A stretch of 64,000 bases of DNA from Acanthacorydalis orientalis (GCA_034766995.1 CM068315.1:12558510-12622509), one strand, 5' to 3'. Counted from the stretch's first letter, positions 1-12,798 are shown. Translations and numbers: made by a program. The notes: generated from the sequence alone by a model not told the origin.

Positions 1-120
1 TAGTAATTTTTCATTCGTAAATCATTTTGTAATGTTTGAATTCATGAAATGCGTTACCAATTTATTAAAATGTTACCAATTTAAATAATTGTTCATAAAC
101 TCAAACAAGTGCACACACAT

Positions 121-141
121 GTATATACATATATGTATATA

Positions 142-184
<43 letters not shown>
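121..184. repeat. (TA)n microsatellite
   Basis: Almost pure TA with two interruptions near its 5' end. Confidence 0.9.
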
Positions 185-188
<4 letters not shown>

Positions 189-314
189 TAACTCGGTGGC
201 GTTTTTATATTAAGGAATGTTTGCGAAAAAATGAAAACATCCAATCCTCAAAATATTCAATTTATATATAATCCTCAATATATATATATATATATAAATA
301 TAAATAAATATATG

Positions 315-345
<31 letters not shown>

Positions 346-1416
346 CTGAAAGGGGTGTTTGTTTAAGTACATTAAACAATATTTTATCAAATATATTCTA
401 ATAAATTAAATTCGTATAAGATTTTATTGTACTATTTATAGATAAAACATTAAATAAATTCAAAACATGCATTTTTCAGAAATATTTAAATAATCAGATA
501 TATTTATTTGATTTATTAATATATTTATTTAAATCCTACTTCTGCTCAATTTTATTTGTGAGTCATTTAAAAAAATTACACTTAAAATAAAAAATATATC
601 TAAATTTTGAAATTAATTGAAAAAACTAAACAAACAAAGAAATCTAATTTTTAAATAAGTTTGTGTTTTTGAAACAATAGTAATTAAATATAAAATGATT
701 TCATTAAATTTAATATTTTTTCTTGAATTTAGTCTGTTTTAAAATTTTAAATTCGATTTGAAACATAAAAATGCTTATGTTCTAAAAAATGAACGACAAG
801 AAAATAAAATTACAACATGTATTCATAAGAGTTCATAAGTTTCTCGAATAAAGTTTTTATAGATAAAAAACATAACGTAATTTTATTTATATCACTATTT
901 ACTTGTTCTTAGAAGATCAACGATTTAATAATAATTAGATAATTATTCGAACTAAATAAATCCTTTTTTTTAAATATAATAAAAAAATATTCGTTACCTT
1001 TCAATTTAATTAATTCACTTGAATTTAATAATATACTACTTAATAAACCTTCTAAAAAGTATTCAAGTCATATGTTTGCGTATCATTTATTAAGAATAGC
1101 ATAATTTCATAAATTTCGATACACAGATGCTATTAGAGAGATAAAACGGAATACTATAATTTTATGCTAATTTTAATATAAATTTATTAAACTTATAGAA
1201 CACGAATGTTGAAATAGTTTGAGAATAAAATTTTTCAACATATAGTATTATGAGATTGATATTAAACTTACAAACTAGGTTACATACTCATTATATGAAT
1301 TAATAGTTTTAATATCAAATATACACACTACAGAAATACAATACATAAAGATAATTTACAAAAATTCTAAACATTCAATTATTCTTCCAATAATCAGAAA
1401 TAAGTTCTTAACATTA

Positions 1417-1455
<39 letters not shown>

Positions 1456-2042
1456 CTTGAATTCAGCTCAGAATTTTTAACTGAACAATTTTTCAATATC
1501 TTGATATGAATTTAAAAAATTCACAAACTAATTTTTTTTACTAGTATATCTTTTAAATATTTTATTTCGTTATCCAATTTCTTTATTATATCACTAATTA
1601 AATTAATTAAATTTCTAAAATAAATTTATATAATTTTTCTAAAAAATAAATTAATGTTAAATAATACATAAATAATAATAAATATTTTCTTATAATCCAT
1701 GAAAGAACACATTTTTCAATAGATAGCTTCATTCTCTTGATAAGTGTTTCTCATTATAAGTAAATGTACCTCATAACAATAAAATAAATTAAATACTCAG
1801 TTTTATATGTAACAATATATTTTATCAGCTTAACAAGATTATCTTTAATGTGTTATCTTCTTGTATAACTGTATTTTTATTATTTTATTAAAATTCTTGT
1901 AAATCGTATTTGAGTAAGTTTTTGAAAATGAGAAAATTTGAAACAAGTCGGTAAATAAACGAACTTAAACATTACCTGTTGAATTTATATAGACAATAAA
2001 TAGACTATTCTATTAGTCATTTCTAATTTTAAAAGAAAGTTG

Positions 2043-2044
<2 letters not shown>

Positions 2045-2092
<48 letters not shown>

Positions 2093-2128
2093 ATATATTC
2101 ATATATTTATTTATATATATATATATAC

Positions 2129-2179
<51 letters not shown>
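2045..2179. repeat. Compound TA microsatellite
   Basis: Two long TA runs separated by a short degenerate segment containing ACATATATTC and TTTATTTA. Total about 135 bp. Confidence 0.9.
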
Positions 2180-2182
<3 letters not shown>

Positions 2183-2874
2183 ATAAGTTTAAATACTTTA
2201 AAATATTTTTCATTAAAAAAAAGAATAATAAACAATAATTTCTCATACACTAAAAAGGAATTCAGTTTGTTAAAAGAAATAAATTTAGTTATTGTCAATA
2301 TTAGCATATAAATAAAATATATATTTTATTTTAAACTTTGTAAAATATTTCAATTCATTCGGAATTCAAATATTCAGTACAAATAAAATTTCATATGTAA
2401 ATTGTGAACTACAAATCAATATGTTTTATAAGTTTGAATTTCAATTTATGAGAAATACTGATATTTTCTATCAAACTACTGTTCGAACGTCGAATAAGTT
2501 ATATAAAGTCGATTCAAAAATATTAAAAAAATATATATTTTTTTTGTTTCAATTTTAAATATTTATATTAAATTCTTATTAGTCACGAATTTAATTACAA
2601 ATAATTAAATGCTACTCTGTTGAAGTTCTAATATATCTTTTTAATCAGAAAGTTTGACAGCCTTGTATGTATCACTGCTTCTTTTTAGAAGCTATATGTT
2701 TTCATATACTTTTTATAAAAAAAAGAAATTATAAAAAATAGTTATTTCAATTTTTTTAAATATGAAAAAGAAGTTTAACATATTGTAACCTTTTATTCTC
2801 CCTTGTAATTTTTGTCATGGTTGAACCAAGAGGTATCCTTATCAATAATCTCTGAAAATGTAAATGCTTTAGGT

Positions 2875-3400
2875 CAGTGGTGTCAAACTCATATATAAAC
2901 ACGGGCCACCAAATTCAGTTTAAGAGATTCTGCGGGACGCAGACAAAAAAGTCACCCAAAAAAAAATTAGCAAGCAAAAAAGGGTCTTTTATTTATATTC
3001 AAAAATAACTCATTTAAATTTAACATTTATATTTTCTTTATTGAATTTATAAAAAAAATTAAAGCATACATTAGTTTTAGGTCGTCAAATGTTACAACAA
3101 AATTTTAAATTGAAGAAATTAAAAAGAATAATATTTTTTACAAGAAATTTGGCATGTTCTGGCAGAAACTGTTTTATCAAAATCGGGTGTGTTTTTGTGA
3201 TGATGATATTTTTACTGTGGCCGTAAAACAGTGTTTCTTACAATATACTTTTATCATTGTACTGTTTTTAAAATGTATTTTATAATTTTTAAATTCCATT
3301 TTATTATTTTAATAACATGAACTTAAAGCTTTGGGCCGCGGGCTGCATTCTAGTCTTGCGAGCCGCATATCGCACGAGGCCAGAGTTTTTGACACCACTG
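2875..3400. mobile_element. Non-autonomous hAT element (MITE) with target-site duplication
   Basis: Seen: the left end begins CAGTGGTGTCAAACTC, and the reverse complement of the right end begins CAGTGGTGTCAAAAACTC. The element is flanked by CTTTAGGT (2867-2874) and CTTTAAGT (3401-3408), an 8-bp duplication with one mismatch. Both ends carry the GC-rich subterminal words GGGCC and GGCCGCGGGC, unlike the AT-rich interior. Known: hAT elements make 8-bp duplications and begin with CAG, and short members with GTGTCAAACTC ends are widespread. No transposase is readable in the 526-bp body, so it depended on a transposase in trans. Whether the interior derives from a parent hAT cannot be judged by eye. 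Confidence 0.9.
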
Positions 3401-3408
3401 CTTTAAGT

Positions 3409-5144
3409 ATAATGATTCTTATATTCATTTCTAGATACGTAGGCAGGTACAAAATAAATTACTGAAAAAATTCTTAAATAGCTATACATTTTTAAAAATG
3501 TGTTGTTTTAAAATTAATTATCTGATATTTATTCTTGTTGAAATTATTAAATATATGGACTATCTGCTGCACTATATGTGACTGAAATATACTTTCGTGT
3601 TGAATTCTCAATTTAAAAAAGAACAAGAAAATATTGATAATGAAAAAATTGATTCTTTGGAAAATTCAGAAATAATATTTTTTTATATACTCATTCTTTG
3701 ATTTTATTCATCTTTTTCATTAATTATTTTCAATAAAATTTTTATTCTTCAATATATTTAAGTGTATTCATTAATTCTTCTCACAAATTCGTTATGTTGT
3801 TTCTAGTTTTCGTTTACTATATTACAAAAATGAATAAAAAATAAAGAAAATCAGTTAATCATTCTTTTTATTCATCAGAAAGACTTAAGGAACAGATCAT
3901 AGAAATACGTATAAAATGTACCACTTAAAAAAAATTCTTTGTAAAAAATATTGCTAAAAAAATTTATGAATTTTTTATACGAAAGACTCATTACTTATTA
4001 ATGAAACATGAGAGAAATTTCAAAATCACTTTGGTTCTGATAGTAAAAATTCAAGACCCACAATGTCAAAAAAAAGTTAAAACTATGTCATGTTCTGAAA
4101 GAAAAAAGTTATGATGAGATTATTTCAGTAGCACCTAACATTCTCTATTTGTATTAAAAATTGAAATGTTTTCCATGTTTACTTTCTGAGTTCAAAAATT
4201 AGAAATCAAAATTATTCATTTACTATACATATATGTGTATATACATATATATATATATATATATAATTAACACATTAAAATTAATTATTGGTAATATATA
4301 ATTAACATATTACTATAATAAGTGATAAATAATGATAATTATATCATTATTAACAGTATTAAATTTGATATGTGTTTATACAAGGCATATAAACACATCT
4401 ATTCAATTCTAAATGATATCATTATTGATTTCAAATATTTTCTAATTTAATGTTAGTATTGTGCCTAAATCTATTAAATAGATCAAAAACATGTCAGATA
4501 ATTATATTTCTAGGAGACAAAAATACTATATTAATATATGAATATGAATAGTTGTAAAATTCAGTTAAATTTGCTCATTTTTTAAACTATAACGAAAAAC
4601 ACATTTCCATAAAGTACGTAAAACGTAAAATATATATCAGTATTAAAGCTTTCGTCGCAAGAATCGAGTATAAAATTTTTACATTAGTATTTTATGCGAA
4701 ATTTTTGTAATAAAGAGATCGAACTCATTTTATCTAAAGTACTTTTATCTTTAATATATTTTCCAATATTAATTTGATTCGATTAAATTTCTTTGAGGTT
4801 TTAACTAGGTTATAATTAATTTTATCTGATGAACCTAACTTTGTAAAATTAAGTAAATATAATATATATATAAAAACTCTTTCTCAATTTTCTCATTAAA
4901 AATTGGATATAGGTAGGAAAAATCACGAATATTATATGAAATCGTTAAATTGGTACACAGGCGAAATACTGAATAAAAAATTCAAACTAATAACGAGAAA
5001 AATAAATTTCTTTTACAGTAGTAGAATGTATTGAACTTTTATTTTTAATAGGAACATTTAAAGATACAGCAAATAAAAAAATTCTTTAACAGTTAACATG
5101 CTTAAATTTTAACATTATTTATTTAAGATACATACATACACATA

Positions 5145-5175
<31 letters not shown>

Positions 5176-5450
5176 CACTTTTTTTATTTCGATATTTATT
5201 TGTGTACCTTAAAGGGTTGACTAGACTTTATTACTATTTTTGGTGTGTAGAATTGGTTTTCAAATAATTTTTTTCAGATTGTACTAAGTTGTCAATAATA
5301 GCCAATGATTTTTTAAGGAGTGATATCTTTTTACACACATACACATATAAGCAACACACATATACTCGTATATATGAATATATTTTATTTATATATATAT
5401 ATACATACAAAGACATATAAATATTTATTTTTATAAATCAGGGGGATTCG
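3409..5450. other. AT-rich non-coding DNA
   Basis: No supported gene. Contains TA tracts at about 4239-4264 and 5151-5175 and many A or T homopolymers. The interval is otherwise featureless to the eye. Confidence 0.65.
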
Positions 5451-5454
5451 CCAC

Positions 5455-5512
5455 CTCATCTGCATTCACCGACACTCGGGGTGCTTTACCTCCCGCTCTA
5501 TGACCTACTGAC
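5455..5512 (+). repeat. GC-rich repeat related to the core of the Tc1 complex
   Basis: The segment CACTCGGGGTGCTTTACC, continuing through CTCCCGCTCTATGAC, aligns with CACTAGAGGGCTTTGCC continuing through CCCTGCTCGGTAC at about 61003-61030, and with the inverse of that at about 60515-60545. It stands out because the surrounding DNA is nearly all A and T. The family is not recognised. It may be a terminus of an unnamed mobile element. Confidence 0.45.
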
Positions 5513-5837
5513 AAATAATATAAATGAAAAAATTATACACACAAATAATCAGCGTAAAATATGTGACATAAAATTTTTATTGGAACAGTTTATAAAAATT
5601 AACAACAAAATACAATGTAAAAATTTGTAACAATTTTTTTCACTAAAGTTTCAATTAATACAATATTTTGAATAAATTGCTTATATGTTTCACACTGAAA
5701 TCGTAAACTTATTTCGTTGTACCTCATGAAACAGAACATTGTCATATGACTAATATTATTCAATCAGAACAAATATCATATGACTGATATATACCATCAG
5801 AGAACGAATGAAGCGCACGCATAGTGGCGGTTTTACT

Positions 5838-5838
5838 C

Positions 5839-5919
<81 letters not shown>

Positions 5920-5921
5920 TA
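5838..5921. repeat. Compound TA/CA microsatellite
   Basis: TA runs broken by TATACATATATACA units. It directly abuts the left terminus of the mariner relic that begins at 5922. Confidence 0.9.
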
Positions 5922-6504
5922 TGCGCGTGGGTCGTTGATAAATATGGTAAAAAAGCAAGTAAAGCACTGTTTTTTGTAAAAAATCGATTTTATTTCTCAA
6001 CATAGTCTCCACTTAGGGCTATACATTTGGTCCAGCCAGTCTACAAAATATTCATTGACTGTGCCGATTATATCCTCACTGGACGAGAATTTCTTCCCTT
6101 ATTTTTCCCTTTTTTAAATAGTCGATCAGGATGAATCCTTGGAAATCTCAAGAAACAGTGATTATCACCTTCCGAGTCGACAAAACGGTCTTCACCTTCT
6201 TCGACGCATTTTCACCAGTCGTTATCTACTGCTTTGACTGCTGCTTCTACTCAATTGTATAGTGATGGATGCATTTTTCATCTACAGTGACGAATCGACA
6301 CAAAAAGTGCTGATGGTTTTTTGCATTTTTGCGCCAGCTCTTATAATGCTCGCTTCAAACATCTGTAGATAGTGAACAACACTCGCTTCTGGCTGAAATT
6401 TTACCAATGCTAATTTGAAAAGTGACACTTGACAGCCATGATATTACCAAATGAATGGTGGTGCCACATAATAGAAATTTACCAAATTTATCAAACGATC
6501 CGCA
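5922..6504 (-). pseudogene. Irritans-type mariner relic (internally deleted transposase)
   Basis: Both termini are visible. The left end TGCGCGTGGGTCGTTGATAA and the reverse complement of the right end TGCGGATCGTTTGATAA match with small gaps and are flanked by TA. The minus strand reads in broken frames as a DD34D mariner transposase. A segment containing TVDEKCIHHYT holds the first catalytic Asp. It is followed by KQQSKQ, then KKVKTVLS, then DFQGFILIDYLKKGK, and finally by the C-terminal block GWTKCIALSGDYVEK and a stop. The N-terminal helix-turn-helix region and the part between the central and C-terminal blocks are missing, and there are in-frame stops, so it is inactive. Known: such motifs are typical of the irritans subfamily. 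It is 583 bp, against about 1.3 kb for a full-length mariner. Confidence 0.85.
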
Positions 6505-6506
6505 TA

Positions 6507-7045
6507 CAAATATTATTATGGTATGCTTATTGAAATATTTTTAAATTACTGCTCTTAGAATGACCATGTGTAGAATATACGAGTATATGTATTTTAAATA
6601 TGTATATAAATAAATATAAATTTCATTAAAACTAATCTAAAAGATTGAATGTACAAGTGTAAATAATATTCATAATCAAATATCTTTAATTTCAATAAAA
6701 CTTTTTACTAATAAATTAGTGTATAAATAAACACTGTATTAAACGACCCACGGATATAAAGTAAAAAAAATTATAATTTTTAAAAATCCAGAAGCCAAGA
6801 CAACGTTAACATTTAATGAAATTTATAAAATTTTCTTGCCATTCTTGAAATGACAGTTAACATTACGTTATATTAATGACAATGATAAATAACAAGAGTT
6901 AGAATTGTGCTTACAGTATATTTTTTTCTATTTTATTGCTAAACTTCTATTTAAGATAACGGAACATTCAGTGATTCAATTACTTTCTTCGTACAACTAT
7001 CCGATGTCTTATTTCACGTTTCATCATAATATACTTTTATGTCTG

Positions 7046-7080
<35 letters not shown>

Positions 7081-9940
7081 TATTTTCAAAGCTATATCAC
7101 ATCTTCTGGTTTCAAGTTGCCGTATCTCGTACGCGCACTACAAATTCTTTTTATCAATTACAAGGAACTTAATATATCTTGTAGTAAAAAAAAGAGACAT
7201 GTAGTAACTTGTATATACAGAACTAATCTAACTATATACAGCTCTTATTTTTTTATTTTCTTTTTCATACTTTTTAAAAATATGTTTTTTAAATCATTAA
7301 TAATAAAATATTTAATGAACTTGCGGAAATAAAAGTATTATTTTAATAAATAAAATATGTTTTAAAGCCATAAATTTAAATATTTTATTTTTGTTAATTC
7401 ATTTCAATAAAAAATATTATTCTTATACAACATTTTTCTAATAGAAAAATCAGACATTTTAATACCTTTATTATGCTCGTAGTTAAACACGTTTCGATAA
7501 ACCTCGATGTAAATTATTTCAGACAAGTCTTTTACATTTTGTTACCTGTGGATAATTAATATTGTGTTCATATATTTTAACGTACACACAAGTATTTATA
7601 TTGTGTATATTGATGTGTAAAGTAAACTTATAAATTACTGCAGGGAAAACACCAACCTCTGTTATGCTTGAAATATCTACATAACAGTGAAATTTGTTGA
7701 CATTTTAATCTAAAACTTTATGTTTATCAAAATCTCTACAAAATAACATACATGAAATTCCGATACTAAAATATTTGAAAATCGATAACGCATCCCTAGT
7801 GGCTTATATAAACAAATAATTCGTAGTTAGTAAAAACTTCACAGCCTTTTACCGAGAGCATTTATTTTCTTTATGATACAAGATATTATCGCTGTTATGA
7901 ATAATAATTTTCACGTATGAGTTAGTTAAAGCTAAGTAGATTTTTTATGGTAAAATAATATATTTTTTGCAAACATACATAAATCAGTTAAAATGTTAAT
8001 TGTCTCAATTTTATTATTTTTTTTAAAAAAAATGTTATTCCTTATACTTTTTTGTAATTCATAAAGAAAAACTTAAAAATATAACTGACCTTTTTCAAAT
8101 AAATTTCTTGAAGGAATGTCATTTGGTAAAAAAGACGTCAAGATATTTGAAATCAGTCTGTCAATAAATGACTTTCTTGTTTTACTTCAAAGAAAACAAT
8201 TTAAAGGAAAATCTTTCTTCAAGTCGAATAATATTTGAAATGTTTTTATCTTTCAAGTATTTAATTACATTCAATGAATGTATATTTTATATTTTTCTGA
8301 AAAATGTCATCATTTATAATAATAAAATGCTTTTAGATTTTTCTTGAAATATTTTCATTCTAACACCACTCTTATTTTAAATGTTTATTACATTATATAA
8401 ACTAACCGTTAATAAAAGAGAGTTTTATTATTTAAATAATAACGTTTGAGATTATTTGAATTAATAATTTGACTATTGCAAGTTTTATGCAAATATTATA
8501 AAACTTTAATTCTGCGATAAAATGAATAAAAATATATAACTGAAGCTCGAAATTCATGCAATTTACGATCATAACTAAACTGAATTTAGCAATCGGCTCA
8601 ATTCTGTCTATTTTAATGATACGAAATTCTATTTATAAAACTTTATATCATTTAATATTCTACCTTATTATTTATTTTACGTCACTTTTGTATAAATAAA
8701 ATCAGTTATTAAGGAATAAGAAGTTTCAAATGTTTCGTTAGAATTTCTAAAGTTTCATTTCGCTCCCTTTTAGTTTTTGTTATAAATTTGATAAATCGTT
8801 CTACTAAAAACGTTGAATGATAACAGGATGTAACGGATGTTAACAACTGAAACTATATACTGGAAAAAACATATTAAGCGTGCAAATATCAGCATTAATT
8901 ATAGATTTACATCATAGAACACCCGGATATCGTTCGCATTAAATATAAATTACGTAGTATAAAATAAAATTTATAATGATTTGTGATTATTAACTAGGTT
9001 TAATATTAATTAGCAGTTTACGGTAAAAATTTATTACTTGAGTTGTTATTTATAGATAAATTATATTTTGGTTCGTCGTTATATAGTTAAATTATTTGTT
9101 AATTTTTTCAAAATTTTATTTAATTTACATTCTTAAAATGTAAATTTACTGTGTGTACACGTTGCGTGTTCAATCCCAGAAATAATTATTTTTTAAATGA
9201 GAAGAGATACATAGGAAAAGAATGAACAATACTTTCTTTGTTTAACTATAATCATATTATATATTTTTTCTATGAAGTATATTTCTTTTTCTACAGATAT
9301 GTTTAAAAAATCAATTTTAGAATATCATGTTCTTTTATTCAAATAATATACCTTGTTAGTGATATAAAAATGTGTTTACAAAAATACTAAGAATGTAAAT
9401 AAAGCGATTTTATTAGTAATATGATAGAAAATACCAGTGTAACGATAAGTTCATAATGCCATTTAAAATAATGATGTATTATATAAATATCATAAATTTA
9501 ATGCTATTTTTATTTATATTTTAATAAATGTAAGTAAAAATTTGCATAATTTTAAAATTCAACAAACATTTAATTTTATACAGATTATGAAATATAATTT
9601 TAACTGTATATTTTTATACCTAGACCCCGTTGATGTATTTTAATATAATCTTCAGTCCTTTTAGATCTAATATTTAAATACTTAAATGGCTTAAGTACCT
9701 TTATATTTAAAAGTATTAAAAATATGTTTATATTTTATTATTAATTGTTGAAAAATCAATGTTAAAAGAATAATTGTAAAAAATATTCATTTCTTTTTCA
9801 TGTAATATAAAATAATAACAAAGTTTAGAAAATTATTAGACATATTTTTTTCTAACATTTCATATTAATGAGTATAAAGTATGAATATAAAAAGGAAATA
9901 TAATATTTGTTGTAATAAGATATTTTTCCATTTATTTCGA
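6507..9940. other. AT-rich non-coding DNA
   Basis: No gene or transposon recognised. One TA tract lies at about 7049-7075. Open frames at 6905-7332 cross this tract and resemble no protein I know, so I do not call them genes. Confidence 0.6.
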
Positions 9941-9957
9941 TTATATGATAATCTGTT

Positions 9958-9999
9958 CTCTACTACTAGTTTCGGCACGAGTACCATCCTCAGGTAGAG
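9958..9999 (-). ncRNA. Type-I hammerhead ribozyme (Penelope-like element)
   Basis: On the minus strand every element of a minimal hammerhead is in order and contiguous. Stem I 5' strand CTCTAC (9994-9999) is followed by conserved box CTGAGGA (9987-9993). Stem II is GGTAC, loop TC, GTGCC (9974-9985). Conserved box GAAA with C (9969-9973) leads to a tiny stem III loop TA and GTA (9964-9968). Stem I 3' strand GTAGAG (9958-9963) pairs perfectly with CTCTAC. The consensus CUGANGA...GAAA...GUH is met without mismatch. Predicted self-cleavage falls after GTA, between 9964 and 9963. Known: Penelope-like retroelements carry hammerheads with very short stem III in their terminal repeats. No reverse-transcriptase frame is readable next to it, so host-element assignment is inference. 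Confidence 0.75.
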
Positions 10000-10294
10000 T
10001 AGATGTGAAAACTATATTTTTATGTTGAAATCTAATTTTAAAATCGATTTATATTCTATTTATATGTTTTATGGAGCGTAGATTTTTACTGTATAAAAAA
10101 GGGTCACTCTTTGTGTTTATTTTTTCATTTAACATATCTCTAGGTTTTCTATAATATTTAATTTTATGCTTGTATTCTCAATTTTTATTACTTCCATTAT
10201 GATATTGTCGTTAATCTTATGTGTTGTGTCTAAAATTTATTAATCTAATATTTAGTAATTATTTTATGTTAAAGACTAAATCTTCAATATATTT

Positions 10295-10340
10295 CCAAAG
10301 ATGGTAATCAAATTGGAACTAGTAGTAGTGAAAACATAGC
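10295..10340 (+). pseudogene. Degenerate inverted copy of the hammerhead region
   Basis: The plus strand carries GATGGTAATCAAATTGG followed by AACTAGTAGTAGTG. This matches the hammerhead strand on the opposite orientation (GATGGTACTCGTGCC, then GAAACTAGTAGTAGAG). Core box CTGAGGA has decayed to CCAAAGA, and GAAAC has lost an A, so catalysis is not expected. Together with 9958-9999 it forms an inverted pair about 0.34 kb apart, as expected if Penelope-type terminal repeats were arranged in opposite orientation. Confidence 0.55.
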
Positions 10341-10345
10341 GAATC

Positions 10346-11254
10346 TAAAAAAACACACTAATAGGATAGCATATTAAGAAAAAAGTAATGTTTTCATAAA
10401 ACAATGAAAACCATAATAGAAAAATGTAAAGCATTTATTTTGCCTATTAAATATATAAATATTAGTTTTATGATAATTAAAAACATGCTTAAAAAATAAA
10501 TATAAAGTAGAACGTACATTTTTTATTAAAAAGACTTTAATATATAAACAAGTACTTTACTTGAAAATTGATATGTTTATAAAATTGAAGTTTGGGTTAT
10601 TAAAATTCAATCAAATATATACTTTCTTTCTCGCTCTCTGTCACGCGCACACACTGACATCCATATATAAAAAGTTAATAGAAAACGTTATAGAAAAAAT
10701 AGTTTAACTTTCTTCTATCAAGCTCATTTTATGTTTCAGATAGTATAAAAAAACAAAATAAGATTATATTCACGTGTACATTCAAGCTTCTGTTACCTTA
10801 CACTATGCTTATAGTAGGCAGATATGATCTGAATGTTGTGCTCCAAAAATAAAAACAACATCCTTTTTATACAAGGAATTTTCCAACCATATCTAAAAGG
10901 TATTTTGCCGAGATAAACTACAAATATCTCAGGTTTTATGAGTATTAGATATAACAAACATTAGATATATCTAAAATTGGGTCTCTTTAAGAAACATATT
11001 TTAAGATAAAGAAAATTATACTGATACACAGGAATGATTATATAAAATTAGAATATGTAATTCAAATGTTATGAAACACTATGCATTTAAGATTTAATAC
11101 AATAAGTTGGTGGAAATAATATTATTTTGTTTTACATAATAAAGTAATAATTTTATTATACAATACAAAGAAAATGATTTTATTAGATATACTACTTTTC
11201 TAAGTCAATAGGTGTACATTTTTATCAATACTAAAAAAAAACTTTAAACTACAT
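10346..11254. other. AT-rich non-coding DNA
   Basis: No supported feature. A short CT/CA-rich stretch lies near 10625-10660. Nothing else stands out. Confidence 0.6.
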
Positions 11255-11258
11255 TTAA

Positions 11259-11493
11259 CCCTTTCGCTACGATGGTTCTCTCCGCTGAACGAGACGCCGC
11301 ACCAAGTGTACACATTGGAATCGCCGGTCATCCACGTTAGGGTTAAGGTCTTATGCCTAAAAAAGTAATTTCGACAACTCTTTAGAAGAAAAAGAACTTT
11401 TCTCTAAAACAAGATTTTTATAGTTTTTTAAAAACATTTATATATCGAAATTGCAAAACTAGTGTAATAGTGCGGAGTTTCATAGCGAAAGGG
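11259..11493. mobile_element. piggyBac-like MITE (TTAA target)
   Basis: The left terminus CCCTTTCGCTACGATGG is preceded by TTAA (11255-11258). The reverse complement of the right terminus is CCCTTTCGCTATGAAAC, followed by TCTA (11494-11497), a one-base variant of TTAA. The 14-bp inverted repeats, the CCC start and the TTAA target are the hallmarks of piggyBac elements. The 235-bp body is GC-richer near the left end (CGAGACGCCGCACC) and encodes no protein. Confidence 0.75.
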
Positions 11494-11607
11494 TCTAAAA
11501 TTTGAATAAAAAAAAATATGTATAATACAATTTGATATATGTAATGCTTCTAAACAATAGATTGCTAAACGTTTAGCAATTTGTAAGTAAACTATAGGAA
11601 AAAATTA

Positions 11608-12119
11608 TTAGGTTGGTAGAAAAATAATTGCGGTTCATGACATTCAAATCCATATAATTTTTTTAATTCAAACGGTATTAACCCAAATTTTATGCAAGCT
11701 CTTGAATTGTTGTCCGTGGTTCTGATTCAATTAACGCTTTCAGTTGGTCGTTACAAACTGAAGAAGTACACCTGAAACCTTTCGCTTCAAGGCTCTCGTC
11801 CGTAGCACGAGATTTTTGGAATCACCGTTGTACTGTACGTTTCTTGACAGTACTCACAACAAAAGCATCGCTTAGTTTACAAGCAGTTTCTGTTACTTTA
11901 CCAACTGTTTTGAATTCATACAAAAAAATGACTTATATTTGCTTCTTTTCCATCTTTAATTCAATAACCAAATTTGAAGCAAAATTAATAACAAAATCAA
12001 ATTCGATGTTACCGAAAAATGACCTTTCAAATTATATTAACATGAACACAATGGAATAATACTCTCATTGAAAAAAACTAAGGTTAGAATTCAGAAAACA
12101 AAAAACGCTGTTATTTTCC

Positions 12120-12122
<3 letters not shown>
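11608..12122 (-). pseudogene. Mariner copy a, N-terminal transposase fragment, right end lost into a TA tract
   Basis: The left terminus TTAGGTTGGTAGAAAAATAA follows TA. On the minus strand a broken reading frame resembles the mariner DNA-binding domain: after a start-like ATGGAAAAG, a stretch like FFCMNS, then TV.R.F.K. words, then the acidic DESLE block and DQLKALIESEP. The catalytic D,D34D region is absent. The right terminus is cut after TTATTTTCCTAC and passes straight into a TA microsatellite at 12123. About 515 bp, against about 1.3 kb for an intact mariner. It is oriented opposite to copies d and f. Confidence 0.85.
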
Positions 12123-12212
<90 letters not shown>

Positions 12213-12214
12213 TA
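12123..12214. repeat. TA microsatellite abutting mariner copy a
   Basis: About 90 bp of TA with TTTATACA and TTTATATA interruptions. It replaces the last bases of the mariner terminus. Confidence 0.9.
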
Positions 12215-12479
12215 CATTAAAATTATTAAATATTTGTATAAATCTGTAATTTTAAAAAGAAAAATTACAATTTATAATAATATTTAAATAAATTACAGTT
12301 ATTTAAATATTATTATATAAAATATTAACACATCTAATCGAACATTAAAATTTAGTAGTATTTTTTTAATCGAATTAAAAATACATCAGTAAGTGTTAAA
12401 AACATTCCAGAATACATTTTTTATACTTTTATTTTTTAAATAGTTTTTCATTTTCCTTTAATGTAAAAAATCTAGTCAT

Positions 12480-12590
12480 ATTATCAATAATTGATTACAG
12501 ATAATTTAATAATGGATTACTTTTAACTGTTGCTTATGCGCCTTTCAATCGTGATTCCATAATCCTCATAACTATAAGAACAGAAGATCA
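12480..12590 (+). repeat. Dispersed repeat family R, divergent copy
   Basis: Contains the family words ACTGTTGCTTATGCGCCTTT and GTGATTCCATAATCCTCA, collinear with the better-preserved copies at 24460 and 52916. This is the most divergent member, so assignment is moderate. Confidence 0.4.
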
Positions 12591-12784
12591 GATAAAAAAA
12601 ATCTGATTTATAAAAGAAAATTTAGATGAAGTGCCAAAAACACACATAGATACATTTTTATTTAACCGCATGTGCTTCACATTCAGTCTGAAATTAATTC
12701 ATTTGGCTTATTTGAGTCGAAAGTAAATAATTAAATTCATCTAGTAGCAAAATAAACATCCTTCAAATGTTGTTACGTAGCGCT

Positions 12785-12798
12785 TGTATATGTGTATG

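Larger units (their letters stand above)
1..2866. other. AT-rich non-coding DNA with TA tracts
   Basis: No gene, RNA or recognisable transposon is visible here. The block is AT-rich background interrupted by TA tracts (about 121-184, 277-345 ending in a TG run, 1419-1453 and 2045-2179). Short open frames rich in Ile and Tyr are only translations of the TA repeats. Confidence 0.7.

Noticed and set aside
9155..9185. GTTCAATCC resembling a tRNA B box
   Set aside because: No A box at the proper distance and no cloverleaf can be drawn. No tRNA is called anywhere in the window.
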